64,000 nucleotides of DNA from Bartonella taylorii 8TBB (GCF_902825155.1 NZ_CADEAG010000003.1:124001-188000); one strand, 5' to 3'. Shown: positions 1 through 14,787, counted from the first letter of the stretch. The notes: generated by a model from the letters alone, not told the origin. Made by a program: numbers and translations.

Positions 1-828
1 AGGATAGCGATCGCTGAACTTACTACTCGCTTTTCTGAGAATGCACGGATCGTCTCTATTGGTGGTTCTCTTACAGAGATTATTTATGGATTAGGCGCTC
101 AAGATCAGCTTATCGCTCGTGATAGTACAAGTGTTTATCCACAAGAAGCACTCAAACTTCCTGTTCTTGGATATATGCGTGCTCTTTCACCTGAAGGTGT
201 TTTATCACTTGCTCCGGAAGGTATATTGCTTATTGAAGGAAGTGGCCCCGCTTCAACAATTGATATCCTGAAAAAAGCTTCCATTCCTATAGTCATCGTG
301 CCTGAAAACTACTCTCGTGAAAGTGTAATAGAGAAGATTCGTGTTGTTGGCAGGGCCATTCATCGTGAAGCGCAGGCAGCTATATTAATTAAAAAAGTAA
401 GCCGTGATTTTGTAGACAATGATGTACTTTTGGCAAAAATAACAAAACCAAAGCGCGTTCTTTTTATCCTATCTGTACAAAATGGGCGTGTTATGGCATC
501 TGGGACAGACACAGCTGCCGATGGTATGATCAAGCTTTCAGGTGGTATCAATGCCATCACTGATTATAAAGGATATAAACTCCTAAATGGTGAAGCGTTA
601 TTGAAATCAAATCCTGATGTTATTTTACTTGTAAACCATGATGGCAAATCTACTAATCTTGAAAAATTTTTGGCTATACCAGCAGTTCAAGCAACAAATG
701 CAGCAAAAAATCATGCCATTAAACAGATGGATGCCATGTATCTTTTAGGATTTGGTCCACGCACTGCAAATGCATCGAGAGAACTTATTAATATATTTTA
801 TGGTGCAAACCAAAATGGTAAAAGCTAA
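1..828 (+). CDS. hmuT: Heme ABC transporter substrate-binding protein, 5' end outside window
   Basis: The reading frame is open from base 1, so the gene begins upstream; 275 C-terminal residues are visible. It is a class III (FecB/TroA-like) periplasmic binding protein that captures heme and hands it to the HmuUV permease. The visible part begins in the first lobe with the segment VSIGGSLTEIIYGLGAQD, typical of heme binding proteins, and ends with a conserved helix before the stop. The permease gene starts 5 bases after the stop, so this is an operon. In Bartonella literature the gene is also called hutB. Identity rests on the motif and on the permease and ATPase that follow; the signal peptide is not in view. 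Confidence 0.88.
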   Translation, partial: RIAIAELTTRFSENARIVSIGGSLTEIIYGLGAQDQLIARDSTSVYPQEALKLPVLGYMRALSPEGVLSLAPEGILLIEGSGPASTIDILKKASIPIVIVPENYSRESVIEKIRVVGRAIHREAQAAILIKKVSRDFVDNDVLLAKITKPKRVLFILSVQNGRVMASGTDTAADGMIKLSGGINAITDYKGYKLLNGEALLKSNPDVILLVNHDGKSTNLEKFLAIPAVQATNAAKNHAIKQMDAMYLLGFGPRTANASRELINIFYGANQNGKS

Positions 829-833
829 TAAAC

Positions 834-1931
834 ATGGGAGATAATACATCTATAGTATATGAACCTGAAACAAAAAAGAATAAAAAAATAAACCGTGCAA
901 ATTTGAAAAAGATTGTATTAGTAAGTCTTATCATATTCCTTATCTTCAGTATTTTTGGTGGACTTTTGAATGGTGCTTCAAATGTTTCTTTCTTTGATTT
1001 CTTTCACGTAATGCTTACGAAAGATTTTTCAGTAAGTAGTAAAACACGCGATTATCTTATACTTATCGACATTAGGCTTCCTCGTATTATATTGGGATTA
1101 TTGGTTGGATCATCTTTAGCTGTCTCTGGTGTTCTCATGCAGGGACTTTTTCGTAACCCTCTTGCAGATCCTGGAATTGTAGGCGTATCAGCGGGGGCAG
1201 GTCTTGGCGCTGTTTTAGCAATTGTTATCGGTATTGCTTTTCCTGCTTCATTAGCACCTTTTCTAGAGCCTTATAAAGTTATCATAGGTGCCTTTTTGGG
1301 TGGTCTTCTCTCAACAATTACTCTTTATGTAATAGCAACACACCATAGTTTTACTTCTGTTGCAACAATGCTTCTTGCAGGCATTGCTCTTGGTGCTTTA
1401 AGCAGTGCTGTTGTAGGAACACTCATTTTTATCGCAAATGACCAACAACTCCGTGATATTACTTTTTGGAATCTTGGCTCTCTTGCGGGTGCCACATGGT
1501 TGAAAGTTTGGCTTACTCTCCCTTTTATCTGCATCGGTCTTCTTTTTTCTCCTTTTTTATCACGAGCACTTAATGCTCTTGCTCTTGGAGAAACCGTTGC
1601 TGGCCATATTGGCTTTCATATTCAACGGATTAAAAATATTGCTATTTTTCTTGTTGCCCTTATGTGTGGTAGTGCAGTTGCTGTTAGTGGTGGCATTGGT
1701 TTTATTGGTATTGTTGTTCCACATATTTTGCGTCAGCTGATTGGTCCCGATCACTGTTATCTTATTCCCTGTTCTGCTCTTTTGGGGGCAGCATTGCTTG
1801 TTTTTGCTGACACCTTTGCACGTTTAATTGTTGCCCCCGCAGAATTGCCAATTGGAATCGTTACAGCACTTTTTGGTGCACCTTTTTTTCTGTGGATCCT
1901 CATACGCAAAAGAGGAACAAATTTTTCATGA
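834..1931 (+). CDS. hmuU: Heme ABC transporter permease (FecCD family)
   Basis: This 365-residue protein is an inner-membrane permease of the BtuC/FecCD family that forms the heme channel as a dimer. A short charged N-terminus of about 30 residues is followed by about ten hydrophobic segments. The family hallmark RLPRIILGLLVGSSLAVSG lies near residues 83-101, followed by MQGLFRNPLADPGIVG, and the late segment GFIGIVVPHILRQLIGPDH is the coupling region that contacts the ATPase. Length is close to the usual 330-370. The start is 5 bases after hmuT, and the stop overlaps the hmuV start by four bases (ATGA), indicating translational coupling. Also known as hutC in Bartonella. Confidence 0.92.
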   Translation: MGDNTSIVYEPETKKNKKINRANLKKIVLVSLIIFLIFSIFGGLLNGASNVSFFDFFHVMLTKDFSVSSKTRDYLILIDIRLPRIILGLLVGSSLAVSGVLMQGLFRNPLADPGIVGVSAGAGLGAVLAIVIGIAFPASLAPFLEPYKVIIGAFLGGLLSTITLYVIATHHSFTSVATMLLAGIALGALSSAVVGTLIFIANDQQLRDITFWNLGSLAGATWLKVWLTLPFICIGLLFSPFLSRALNALALGETVAGHIGFHIQRIKNIAIFLVALMCGSAVAVSGGIGFIGIVVPHILRQLIGPDHCYLIPCSALLGAALLVFADTFARLIVAPAELPIGIVTALFGAPFFLWILIRKRGTNFS

Positions 1932-2722
1932 TTGAGGCAACCAATATTGGCGTTCAACGCGGAAAGAAACAGATTCTTAGCAATATTAACCTTCAAGTTA
2001 AAAGTAACGCTCTCACTGTCATTATTGGTCCTAATGGATCTGGGAAAAGTACTTTCATCAAAGCACTCAGTGGAGAACTTCCTTACAGTGGAAAAATGAC
2101 TCTAAATGGTTATGATGTTAGCCAGACAAAAAACTGTAAAATGGCAAAGATGCGCGCAGTACTGCCGCAAGCAACAACGCTAACATTTCCATTCTTAGTC
2201 CATGAAGTGGTCGCACTTGGTCTCTCTGTATACCAATTCACCATTTCCAAAATCGAATTGCAAAATCTTATTCAAAAATCTTTAGAACGCGTCGGTCTTG
2301 CTGATTATGGGGATCGGTATTATCACCAATTGTCAGGCGGAGAGCAAGCCAGAGTGCAGCTTGCTCGTGTCCTTTGCCAAATATGGGAGCCGGTTTATCA
2401 TGGAGTTTCTCGTTGGATGATATTAGATGAACCTATTGCTAGCCTTGATCTTCAACATCAGCTGGTTGTTATGGATATTGCCAAAAATTTTGCCCATTGT
2501 GGTGGTAGTGTTCTTGCTGTTCTCCATGATCTCAATCTTGCCGCACATTATGCAGATAAAATAATATTGCTAAAGCAAGGAGCAATTTATTGCCAAGGCA
2601 GTGCTTCTACCGTCTTGACAACACAAAATCTACGTGATGTTTATCACTGTGCTTTAATCGTTTCTGAATTGCCTAAAGCAGATGTTCCGTTTATACTACC
2701 TCAAACAGCATCCCGCCTATGA
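1928..2722 (+). CDS. hmuV: Heme ABC transporter ATP-binding protein
   Basis: This 264-residue ATPase powers heme import through HmuU. The Walker A GPNGSGKST is at residues 34-42, the ABC signature LSGGEQ at about 135-140, Walker B WMILDEP at about 163-169, and the switch histidine follows in VLHDLNLAAHYAD. I chose the ATG at 1928 because it overlaps the hmuU stop as ATGA and the protein then begins MIEATNIGV, as in other HmuV proteins; an open frame extends a few codons upstream but would add a non-homologous leader. It is the last gene of the hmuTUV operon. No clear plus-strand terminator follows. Confidence 0.93.
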   Translation: MIEATNIGVQRGKKQILSNINLQVKSNALTVIIGPNGSGKSTFIKALSGELPYSGKMTLNGYDVSQTKNCKMAKMRAVLPQATTLTFPFLVHEVVALGLSVYQFTISKIELQNLIQKSLERVGLADYGDRYYHQLSGGEQARVQLARVLCQIWEPVYHGVSRWMILDEPIASLDLQHQLVVMDIAKNFAHCGGSVLAVLHDLNLAAHYADKIILLKQGAIYCQGSASTVLTTQNLRDVYHCALIVSELPKADVPFILPQTASRL

Positions 2723-2784
2723 AATAGTGCGGCATTTTCCAAAAATCTGTTTGCTTAAATCAAAGCACTAATATGCATAAAAAG

Positions 2785-2803
2785 ACGCGGATTTTCTCCG
2801 CGT
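2785..2803 (-). terminator. Hairpin plus T-run on the minus strand, relic of a phage terminator-like site
   Basis: ACGCGGA and TCCGCGT form a perfect 7-bp stem around a 5-base loop. Read on the minus strand it is followed by five T residues, the form of an intrinsic terminator. The same structure, with a 9-bp stem, is at 49428-49450 in the particle cluster, so this copy came with the decayed tail-collar segment. It is in the wrong orientation to end hmuTUV. Confidence 0.55.
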
Positions 2804-3742
2804 TAATAATACCATAAATAGCGGATAGATTATTGATGATTCTAAAACCTCATGATCTTATGACATACACAACTGTTGATTCATAGGTTGCTTTTCTGTA
2901 TTGCCCATCGAAAAAACGGTCACCTTATGCGTATGTGCACCAGCATGTTGTGTTGTCCCTATAATAACTTCATAGTGATAAAAGGGAGACCTTCTACCAA
3001 TGTCATTAGCATTCCATCCAACTCCATAATACTAAAAATTGTGTCTATATTCACCAGCCTCTTTCATGGTGCAAATATGCGTGTACGATTTAATGCTACC
3101 TTTTTGCTCATATGCAAACTGTCTATTCTGATCTAAATCACGATCATCATCAAACCCGCGTAAAAATATTCCTCTAAAGCTAAGGACTTTAAAGGTTTTG
3201 TCATTGTCTTCGCTCCATGTATCACCTATTACTCTGAATAATTGTGGATAATCTTTACACTCATAAGTAGCTCCATCACATAAAAACCAACCATTTGGCA
3301 CTTCTTACATAGCAAAGCTTGCAATAAATTCGCATGGAAAAGTTTCTATCTTTGGTGGTCGCAGAGGGTATGGGATTTAAGAGACATCAACCATTACGAT
3401 CTTCTATTGAAAAACCTTCTACACCATTTCATAAATACCATCTGTTTTTAGTTCTCCACCTTCTAATGGTATAATACCTGCATTACTGGCTTTATAGATG
3501 AGCTTCTCTCCTATACTATTAACCGTTATTGTTGTCGTGCCAATGTTCATACCTCGAAATTTAAAACATATGATAATATCATTTTTATATTTCTCTATAA
3601 GTGAAACTGTCTTCAACGTAATTAATGTTGTTTTATCTTCTGCATTCACCATAAAACTTGAATCAATAGAGCCACTACTACCTGCAAGATATTCACGCAC
3701 ACGCTGCATTATCGCCCGTGCACTATCATTGGTGGATTTCAT
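2785..3742 (-). pseudogene. Decayed copy of the phage tail-collar gene and the start of its downstream gene
   Basis: Minus-strand reading gives two broken blocks. The block 3419-3742 (107 residues, with NDSARAIMQRVREYL and NIGTTTITVNSIGEK) and the block 3032-3301 (MPNGWFLCDGATYE, FRGIFLRGFDDDRDLDQNR) match consecutive parts of the 326-residue tail-collar protein at 49495-50475. Breaks are visible: a TAA replaces the glutamine codon before VPNGW near 3308, and frames shift around 3345-3420 and below 3032. The first 40 or so bases of the neighbouring gene (relative at 49222-49485) are also recognisable at 2785-2850. No expression is expected. It is a second, degenerate insertion or duplication of particle genes next to the heme operon, about 46 kb from the intact copy. 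Confidence 0.85.
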
Positions 3743-8476
<4,734 letters not shown>

Positions 8477-8479
8477 GGT

Positions 8480-8677
8480 ATGCAAATATTTGTTAATGGT
8501 GAAAGAATCCAAACAGAAGTTATCACTCTCAATCTCTTGCTTAAAGAATTGGGTTATGAAGGAAATTGGCTCGCAACCGCTGTTAATTCAGAAGTTATTC
8601 CTGTAAATGCACGAAGCCAATTTGTCTTGCATGAAGGAGATAAAATTGAAATTTTAAGCCCAATGCAAGGAGGCTAA
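8480..8677 (+). CDS. thiS: Sulfur carrier protein ThiS
   Basis: This 65-residue ubiquitin-like protein carries the thiocarboxylate sulfur used by ThiG. It begins [13 protein letters not shown] and ends with the obligatory Gly-Gly (SPMQGG), the residue pair that is adenylated and thiolated. It starts three bases after thiO and ends four bases before thiG. No thiF is visible in this operon, so the activating enzyme must be encoded elsewhere. Confidence 0.95.
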   Translation: MQIFVNGERIQTEVITLNLLLKELGYEGNWLATAVNSEVIPVNARSQFVLHEGDKIEILSPMQGG

Positions 8678-8681
8678 AACT

Positions 8682-9455
8682 ATGCTGAATCTTTATGGAC
8701 GTAAATTCTCTTCTCGTCTTATGTTAGGTACGGCTCAATATCCTTCACCAGCAGTCCTTCGTGATGCTATTCATACATCTAATACAGAAATTGTAACAGT
8801 TGCGTTGCGTCGAGAAACCGCAGGCGGAAAACAAGGTGGACAATTTTGGCAATTTCTTACAGAATTGGATATAACAGTGCTTCCCAATACTGCTGGTTGT
8901 TACACTGTTAAAGAAGCTGTTACAACGGCAAAACTTGCACGAGATCTCTTTAAAACGTCTTGGATTAAACTCGAAATTATTGGAAATCCTGATACTTTAC
9001 AACCAAATGTTTTTTCCTTGATCGAAGCAGCACAAATTTTAAACAGTGAAGGTTTCAAAATTTTTGCCTATACAACGGATGATCTCATTGTTGCTGAAAA
9101 GCTCTTAGACGTTGGATGCCAAGTCATAATGCCTTGGTGTGCTCCTATTGGATCTGCCAAAGGCCCTCATAATACCGATGGATTGCGTTCTATTCGCGCT
9201 TACCTTCCTGATGTCACTCTTGTTATTGATGCCGGCATTGGACGCCCATCACATGCTGCCGTTGCTATGGAACTTGGTTATGATGCAGTGCTTCTTAACA
9301 CCGCAGTTGCCAAATCAGCTGATCCTGTCTTAATGGCTGAAGCGTTTTCTAAAGCTGTTCAGGCAGGGCGTATGGGATACAAAGCAGGACTTCTCGAAGC
9401 GCGTAATATAGCTGTCCCTTCAACGCCAGTTATTGGAAAAGCAGTCTTTTCATGA
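8682..9455 (+). CDS. thiG: Thiazole synthase ThiG
   Basis: ThiG condenses deoxyxylulose phosphate, dehydroglycine and ThiS-thiocarboxylate into thiazole phosphate. The 257-residue TIM-barrel protein has the family segments [13 protein letters not shown] at the N-terminus, [29 protein letters not shown] (with the Schiff-base lysine), MPWCAPIGS and [17 protein letters not shown]. The usual GTG(K/R)Y motif reads GTAQY here. Its stop overlaps the thiE start by four bases (ATGA). Complete and normal length. Confidence 0.96.
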   Translation: MLNLYGRKFSSRLMLGTAQYPSPAVLRDAIHTSNTEIVTVALRRETAGGKQGGQFWQFLTELDITVLPNTAGCYTVKEAVTTAKLARDLFKTSWIKLEIIGNPDTLQPNVFSLIEAAQILNSEGFKIFAYTTDDLIVAEKLLDVGCQVIMPWCAPIGSAKGPHNTDGLRSIRAYLPDVTLVIDAGIGRPSHAAVAMELGYDAVLLNTAVAKSADPVLMAEAFSKAVQAGRMGYKAGLLEARNIAVPSTPVIGKAVFS

Positions 9456-10057
9456 AACTGGACCCATTCTACCTTATTGTCGATAATGCTGATTGGGTTG
9501 AACGTTTGATTCCTCTTGGAGTCAAACTCGTACAATTGCGTATGAAAAATAAAAATTTAAAAATAATCCGTCAACATATTAAGCGTGCAAAAAATATATG
9601 CGATAAATTGGGAATACAATTAATCATTAATGATCATTGGGAAATAGCAATTGATGAAAAATGCAATTTTATTCATCTTGGGCAAGAAGACTTAAGCAGT
9701 GCCGATCTTCCTGCAATTCGTAAAAATGGTATAAGGTTTGGTCTTAGCACACATAATGAACAAGAATTAGATATAGCCCTTTCTGTTAATTCTGACTATG
9801 TTGCGCTTGGTCCTATTTATCCAACAATCTTAAAAGAAATGAAATGGATGCCGCAAGGACTAGAAAAAATCAAACAATGGAGAAAACGGATTGGTGCTTT
9901 ACCTTTAGTGGGCATTGGTGGCTTAACACCAGAACGCGCTATTGGTGTTTTAAAAGCAGGAGCCAATAGTGCTGCTGTTGTAACCGACATTATTCTCCAT
10001 AAAAAACCCGAACAGCGTGTCCAACAGTGGTTACAGGTAACAAAGGTATGGCGTTGA
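9452..10057 (+). CDS. thiE: Thiamine-phosphate synthase ThiE
   Basis: ThiE joins hydroxymethylpyrimidine diphosphate and thiazole phosphate to give thiamine phosphate. The 201-residue TIM barrel shows [12 protein letters not shown] near residue 24, INDHWEIAI and FIHLGQEDL in the substrate site, [20 protein letters not shown], and the phosphate-binding [11 protein letters not shown]. The start overlaps the end of thiG, and the stop overlaps the start of thiD by ten bases. Length is slightly below the usual 205-220 but all barrel motifs are present. Confidence 0.93.
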   Translation: MKLDPFYLIVDNADWVERLIPLGVKLVQLRMKNKNLKIIRQHIKRAKNICDKLGIQLIINDHWEIAIDEKCNFIHLGQEDLSSADLPAIRKNGIRFGLSTHNEQELDIALSVNSDYVALGPIYPTILKEMKWMPQGLEKIKQWRKRIGALPLVGIGGLTPERAIGVLKAGANSAAVVTDIILHKKPEQRVQQWLQVTKVWR

Positions 10058-10806
10058 AGCCTTCTATTCTTATTGTTGCGGGAACTGATCCAACAGGAGG
10101 CGCTGGTATTGTCCGTGATATAGAAACAGCTGCACATTTTCAAATAAAAGCAAATTTAGCTATCACCTGCGTTAACGTACAAGATGATAACCACGTTGCT
10201 GAAATTGTTCCAATGCATGAAAAACTCATCGCCGCGCAAATGCGCAGTGCCTTAGGAGCCAATCCAATAAGCGCAATAAAAATCGGTATGACAGGGACCA
10301 AAGCAATTATAACAGCAATCTGTAATGTACTCAAAGATTATCCTCATATTCCAGTTATTCTTGATCCTGTACTTGTCGCCTCATCAGGAGGAAAACTAAT
10401 AACAGAAAAAATCACCGAAATTATGATCAATAAACTTCTCCCTCACGTTGATCTTTTAACACCCAATAGAGAAGAACTCGCTCTTCTCAGCCAAAATCCA
10501 TTGGCATCTCATCATAAGCAAGCAATACAGCAAGCAAGAAAACTGCTGTCATTTGGTCCACGCTCTATCTTGATAAAAGGTGGTCATGCAAACGGTCCCC
10601 TTGCAACGGATAGCTTCATTGATAAAACTGAAATCATAAATATTTCTACTCCCCGCTTAACGGGAACAATGCGTGGAACAGGTTGCATCCTTTCAAGCGC
10701 TATTGCAGCCAATTTGGCATTAAATGAATCTATGCCTCAAGCCATAAAAAATGCAAAAGCATATATTCACACATTACTGTTAAATCACAACCGAAAAGGT
10801 TATTAG
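10048..10806 (+). CDS. thiD: Hydroxymethylpyrimidine/phosphomethylpyrimidine kinase ThiD
   Basis: ThiD phosphorylates hydroxymethylpyrimidine twice to supply ThiE. The 252-residue ribokinase-like protein has SILIVAGTDPTGGAGIVRDIE at the N-terminus, the segment VILDPVLVASSGG, LTPNREELALL, ILIKGGHANG and the anion-hole motif TGTMRGTGCILSSAIAA. I use the ATG at 10048 because the protein then starts [10 protein letters not shown] like its relatives; a GTG 21 bases upstream is also in frame. It overlaps thiE by ten bases and ends the operon. The canonical second-position residue in AG(S/T)D(P/S) is the threonine form. Confidence 0.94.
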   Translation: MALKPSILIVAGTDPTGGAGIVRDIETAAHFQIKANLAITCVNVQDDNHVAEIVPMHEKLIAAQMRSALGANPISAIKIGMTGTKAIITAICNVLKDYPHIPVILDPVLVASSGGKLITEKITEIMINKLLPHVDLLTPNREELALLSQNPLASHHKQAIQQARKLLSFGPRSILIKGGHANGPLATDSFIDKTEIINISTPRLTGTMRGTGCILSSAIAANLALNESMPQAIKNAKAYIHTLLLNHNRKGY

Positions 10807-11173
10807 AATCTCAATATTATGTCATAATCTGATTAACTATTCTGGCTCTATTTTTCAGTTTATATGTTTATTTTTTCTCAAAATGAATGCATATGTATAA
10901 ATATAATATTATAAATCTATAATATAATTGTCATATTATACAACTTGCATTTGATGAAAAATTTTTTATTGTAGAATGCTCCGGTATATCATCTTAACCG
11001 ATAAGGTAACGTATTGAAAAATGCATATAACTGCGAATACTTCTCAATGTTTTTTGTTAAGATAAAAAGGCTCATCGTTGTTCACATATAAATTACTAAA
11101 AAACACATTATAAAGCTTGAAGGATAATGTTATCTGCTCTATTCCTAGGAGATAGATCACCAGAAAAAGTAAA
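10807..11173. other. Gap between thiD and the glycosylase gene
   Basis: This 367-base AT-rich stretch contains no gene I can support. There is a run of ATAATATTATA-like sequence around 10900-10945 and a purine-rich AGGAGA about 25 bases before the next start. I see no clear terminator hairpin after thiD. Confidence 0.5.
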
Positions 11174-12001
11174 ATGTTAAATCAAACAACGTGCTCAATC
11201 TCATATGAAGAACTCTTAAACTTTTATAAAGAAAGTGGTGTGGATGCTGTTCTAACAGATTCACCTATTGATCGCTTTAATCAATCTGCCTCCTTAGAGA
11301 AAAAATCAATACAAACAGTAAACATTTCTCATAATCAACAGATATCACCAACCATAAAGTCACCCAATCGTCCACTGCCTACCCCTAACATTATACAAGG
11401 TGAGCCTTCAGCTATAGAGAGTGTAAAAAGTGTGAATACACTTGATGAATTAAAATCTGCTCTCCTCGCGTTTAATGGCTGTTCATTAAAATTGACAGCA
11501 AAAAATACCTGTTTTTCAGATGGAACAGCGGGAAGCCCGCTTATGCTCATAGGAGAAGCACCAGGGCGAGAGGAAGATATACAAGGGATTCCATTTGTAG
11601 GAAAAGCCGGAAGATTATTGAACAAAATCCTCGCATCAATTGGCTTGACAAGAAACAATGTTTACATAGCCAATACTATTCCTTGGCGCCCACCAGGAAA
11701 TCGTACACCGACACCAAGAGAAGTCGCATTATGCCGCCCTTTCATTGAACGACAAATTCATTTAGCTAAACCTCGTATTCTTATAGCACTAGGAGGAGTT
11801 GCTACACAGTTCCTTACAGGGGCTCAAAATGGAATTATCCGGTCTCGGGGGAAATGGCTCACCTATGAAGGTGAAGACAACATAAAAATACCTGTTATGC
11901 CAACCTTTCACCCTGCTTATCTTCTCCGAACGCCCAGTCAAAAAAAGCTTACATGGATAGACTTCTTAGAAGTAAAAAAGCGCTTAGATAGCTTTTTATA
12001 A
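11174..12001 (+). CDS. Uracil-DNA glycosylase, family 4/5 type
   Basis: This 275-residue protein removes uracil from DNA to start base-excision repair. After an unconserved N-terminus of about 90 residues comes the catalytic core: GEAPGREEDIQGIPFVGKAG (motif 1 and following loop), NTIPWRPPGNRTPTP, CRPFIERQI, and the substrate-binding motif MPTFHPAYLLR near the end. The form is common in Alphaproteobacteria. The iron-sulfur cysteines of classical family 4 enzymes are incomplete: the CxxC pair is absent and the cysteine before RPPGNR is tryptophan, so the cluster is probably missing. It appears to stand alone. Confidence 0.87.
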   Translation: MLNQTTCSISYEELLNFYKESGVDAVLTDSPIDRFNQSASLEKKSIQTVNISHNQQISPTIKSPNRPLPTPNIIQGEPSAIESVKSVNTLDELKSALLAFNGCSLKLTAKNTCFSDGTAGSPLMLIGEAPGREEDIQGIPFVGKAGRLLNKILASIGLTRNNVYIANTIPWRPPGNRTPTPREVALCRPFIERQIHLAKPRILIALGGVATQFLTGAQNGIIRSRGKWLTYEGEDNIKIPVMPTFHPAYLLRTPSQKKLTWIDFLEVKKRLDSFL

Positions 12002-12081
12002 CTCCTTAATCTTACCCCTTATCTTAAAACATAAACACTTTTTCAATTCCGTAACTTTTAAAATACAATCAGGAAAAAATT

Positions 12082-14709
12082 ATGCAACAATCAACAGTCC
12101 CCATTTATCGTCTGGAAGACTACCAACCAACCCCTTATGCTATCCCCAAAACACAACTTCACTTCTGTTTGAAACCAACAAAAACCCTTGTTACGGCAAT
12201 ATTATTGATTGAAGCGCGTCAAAATACGAAAGAAAGGACGCCTCTTGTGCTTTCTGGTGATGATCTTACACTCATTTCTGTTGCTATTAATGGTGAAGCA
12301 TTGTCTGCAAACGCTTATAAAAGCACGCCTTCACGTTTAGAAATTACAACTCCACCAGCAACTCCTTTTACATTGCAATTGGTCACGGAACTAAACCCTG
12401 AAAGCAACCGCCAACTCATGGGACTTTATCTTTCAAATGGTGTTTATTGCACACAATGCGAAGCAGAAGGTTTTCGTCGTATTACTTATTTTTACGACCG
12501 CCCAGATATTCTTTCTACCTATACGGTCAAAATCGAAGCGGATTCTCAAACAATCCCTATCTTACTTTCCAATGGTAATCTCGTGGAAACAGGAACTCTT
12601 GAAAATAATCGTCATTTTGCTCTTTGGGAAGATCCATATCCCAAACCATCCTATCTCTTTGCTTTAGTTGGCGGTGATCTTGATAAGTTAGAAGACCATT
12701 TTACTACTGTATCTGGTCGACGTGTCAAACTTGGTATCTATGTGGAAAAAGGAAAAACCAAACGTGCAACCTATGCAATGGATGCCCTCAAACGCTCCAT
12801 GCGTTGGGATGAGCAATGTTTTGGACGCGAATATGACCTTGATGTTTTCAATATTGTTGCTGTTTCGGACTTTAACATGGGTGCAATGGAAAACAAAGGG
12901 CTTAACATCTTTAATGATAAATATGTTCTTGCAGATCCTGAAACAGCAACCGATCATGATTATAGAAATGTCGAACGTATCATTGCTCATGAATATTTCC
13001 ATAATTGGACCGGTAATCGTATTACTTGCCGTGATTGGTTTCAACTTTGTTTAAAAGAAGGACTAACAGTTTACCGAGACCAAGAATTTTCCTCAGATCA
13101 AAATGTACGTAGTCTACAGAGAATTGAAAATATAAAAACATTAAAAGCTATGCAATTTACTGAAGATTCTGGTCCACTTGCTCATCCTGTACGGCCTCGT
13201 CAATATAGTGAAATCAACAACTTTTACACCACAACCGTTTATGAGAAAGGCGCTGAAGTTGTTCGCATGATGCATACTATTTTAGGTCCTACTCTTTTTC
13301 GTAAAGGAATGGATCTCTATTTTCAACGTCATGATGGGCAAGCTTGCACAATTGAAGATTTTGTCACCTGTTTTGCTGAAGTCTCTGGTAGAGACTTTTC
13401 ACAATTCATGCTGTGGTATGAACAAGCAGGAACGCCTCATGTGGAAATCGACCACCATTATAACAATGGTATTTTAACAATTCATGCAAAACAACATATT
13501 CCGGCAACACCGCAACAAAAAACAAAAAAACCTATGCTTATCCCTATCGTTTTTGGTCTCTTAGGACAAAATGGAGAATCTCTTACCTATGAGACTGATG
13601 CGGATATTCAATCAGATGTTATGCTTCTGTCTAAAGAAAGCCAAACGTTCACATTAAAGGGACTGAGTGAAAAACCTGTTTTATCTCTGCTTAGAGACTT
13701 CTCTGCACCTATCAATTTACAAACTCCGTTTAATGAAAACGAGCTTATATTTCTTGCACAAAATGATAGCAATCAACTCAACCGTTGGCAGTCGTTTAAT
13801 CATTTAATGATGCAAGCTCTCATTCAAGCTATTCACGATAAAACACAAGCAAAAGAGAGTATGCCTTCTTCTTTGCTAAAATTGATTGAAAGCATCCTTA
13901 AAGATGAAAGTCTTGATCCAGAGTTTCGCGCATTTTGTTTAAATTTACCTAGCGAAATTGAACTTGCCCATAAAATCGGTAAAAATGTTGATCCAGATCG
14001 TATCCACTCTGTGCGTAATCAGTTTTTAGCTTCACTCGCGCATACACATCAAGAGCTCTTCACAAAAGTTTATATGCAAATGGAAACTCATGAGCCCTAT
14101 TCACCAAACACTACGCAAGCTGGAAAACGAGCATTACGGAATATTATCCTAGATTATCTTTCCATTGCTGAAGCCCAACCAAATCGTGCTGTCACGCAAT
14201 ATGTAACAGCTGATAATATGACTGACCGCATGGCCAGTATAACCATTTTAGTGCGGCATTTTAACAAAAGTGAGCAAGCACAAAATGCTTTAAATGATTT
14301 TGAAAACCGATATCGGCATGATCCTTTGGTTATGGATAAATGGTTTTCCATTCAAGCAATGGTTGCGGGAGCATCAACACTTGCCCATATACAAAAACTC
14401 ATGCAGCATCCGCTCTTTTCACAAGATAATCCCAATCGTGTACGAGCCCTAATTGGTGTCTTTGCTTCTAATAACCTAACGGGTTTTAATAGAGTTGATG
14501 GTGCAGCTTATCACTTTCTTTGCCAAATTATTTTGGAAATTGACAAAAAAAATCCACAGCTTGCTTCGCAATTACTCACAATAATGCGTTCTTGGCGACA
14601 ATTAGAGCCTATTCGGCAACAAAAACTTGAAGCTGCATTAAAAACAATTGCAGTAGCTCCTCAATTGTCAAGCGATGTAGCAGATATCATCACGCGCATC
14701 CTCGCTTAA
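12082..14709 (+). CDS. pepN: Aminopeptidase N (M1 family)
   Basis: PepN is a cytoplasmic zinc aminopeptidase that trims peptides from the N-terminus. The 875-residue length matches the proteobacterial PepN subgroup. The exopeptidase motif GAMENKG and the zinc motif HEYFH followed by exactly 18 residues and the third ligand E (in LKEGLTVYRDQ) are intact, at about residues 262-320. The substrate-stabilising tyrosine is in NNFYTTTVYEKGAE. The C-terminal helical domain is complete. A weak AGGA precedes the ATG by about 10 bases. It is followed by a strong inverted repeat at 14788-14818. Confidence 0.96.
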   Translation: MQQSTVPIYRLEDYQPTPYAIPKTQLHFCLKPTKTLVTAILLIEARQNTKERTPLVLSGDDLTLISVAINGEALSANAYKSTPSRLEITTPPATPFTLQLVTELNPESNRQLMGLYLSNGVYCTQCEAEGFRRITYFYDRPDILSTYTVKIEADSQTIPILLSNGNLVETGTLENNRHFALWEDPYPKPSYLFALVGGDLDKLEDHFTTVSGRRVKLGIYVEKGKTKRATYAMDALKRSMRWDEQCFGREYDLDVFNIVAVSDFNMGAMENKGLNIFNDKYVLADPETATDHDYRNVERIIAHEYFHNWTGNRITCRDWFQLCLKEGLTVYRDQEFSSDQNVRSLQRIENIKTLKAMQFTEDSGPLAHPVRPRQYSEINNFYTTTVYEKGAEVVRMMHTILGPTLFRKGMDLYFQRHDGQACTIEDFVTCFAEVSGRDFSQFMLWYEQAGTPHVEIDHHYNNGILTIHAKQHIPATPQQKTKKPMLIPIVFGLLGQNGESLTYETDADIQSDVMLLSKESQTFTLKGLSEKPVLSLLRDFSAPINLQTPFNENELIFLAQNDSNQLNRWQSFNHLMMQALIQAIHDKTQAKESMPSSLLKLIESILKDESLDPEFRAFCLNLPSEIELAHKIGKNVDPDRIHSVRNQFLASLAHTHQELFTKVYMQMETHEPYSPNTTQAGKRALRNIILDYLSIAEAQPNRAVTQYVTADNMTDRMASITILVRHFNKSEQAQNALNDFENRYRHDPLVMDKWFSIQAMVAGASTLAHIQKLMQHPLFSQDNPNRVRALIGVFASNNLTGFNRVDGAAYHFLCQIILEIDKKNPQLASQLLTIMRSWRQLEPIRQQKLEAALKTIAVAPQLSSDVADIITRILA

Positions 14710-14787
14710 AATAAAAAATATTTATAATCAATACATTATAATCTTATTGATAAAATCACCTAAAGTAGTTCTTCAATAACAATAGCA

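Noticed and set aside
2876..3136. 86-codon plus-strand frame after hmuV
   Set aside because: It is antisense to the tail-collar relic, which explains its coding-like look.
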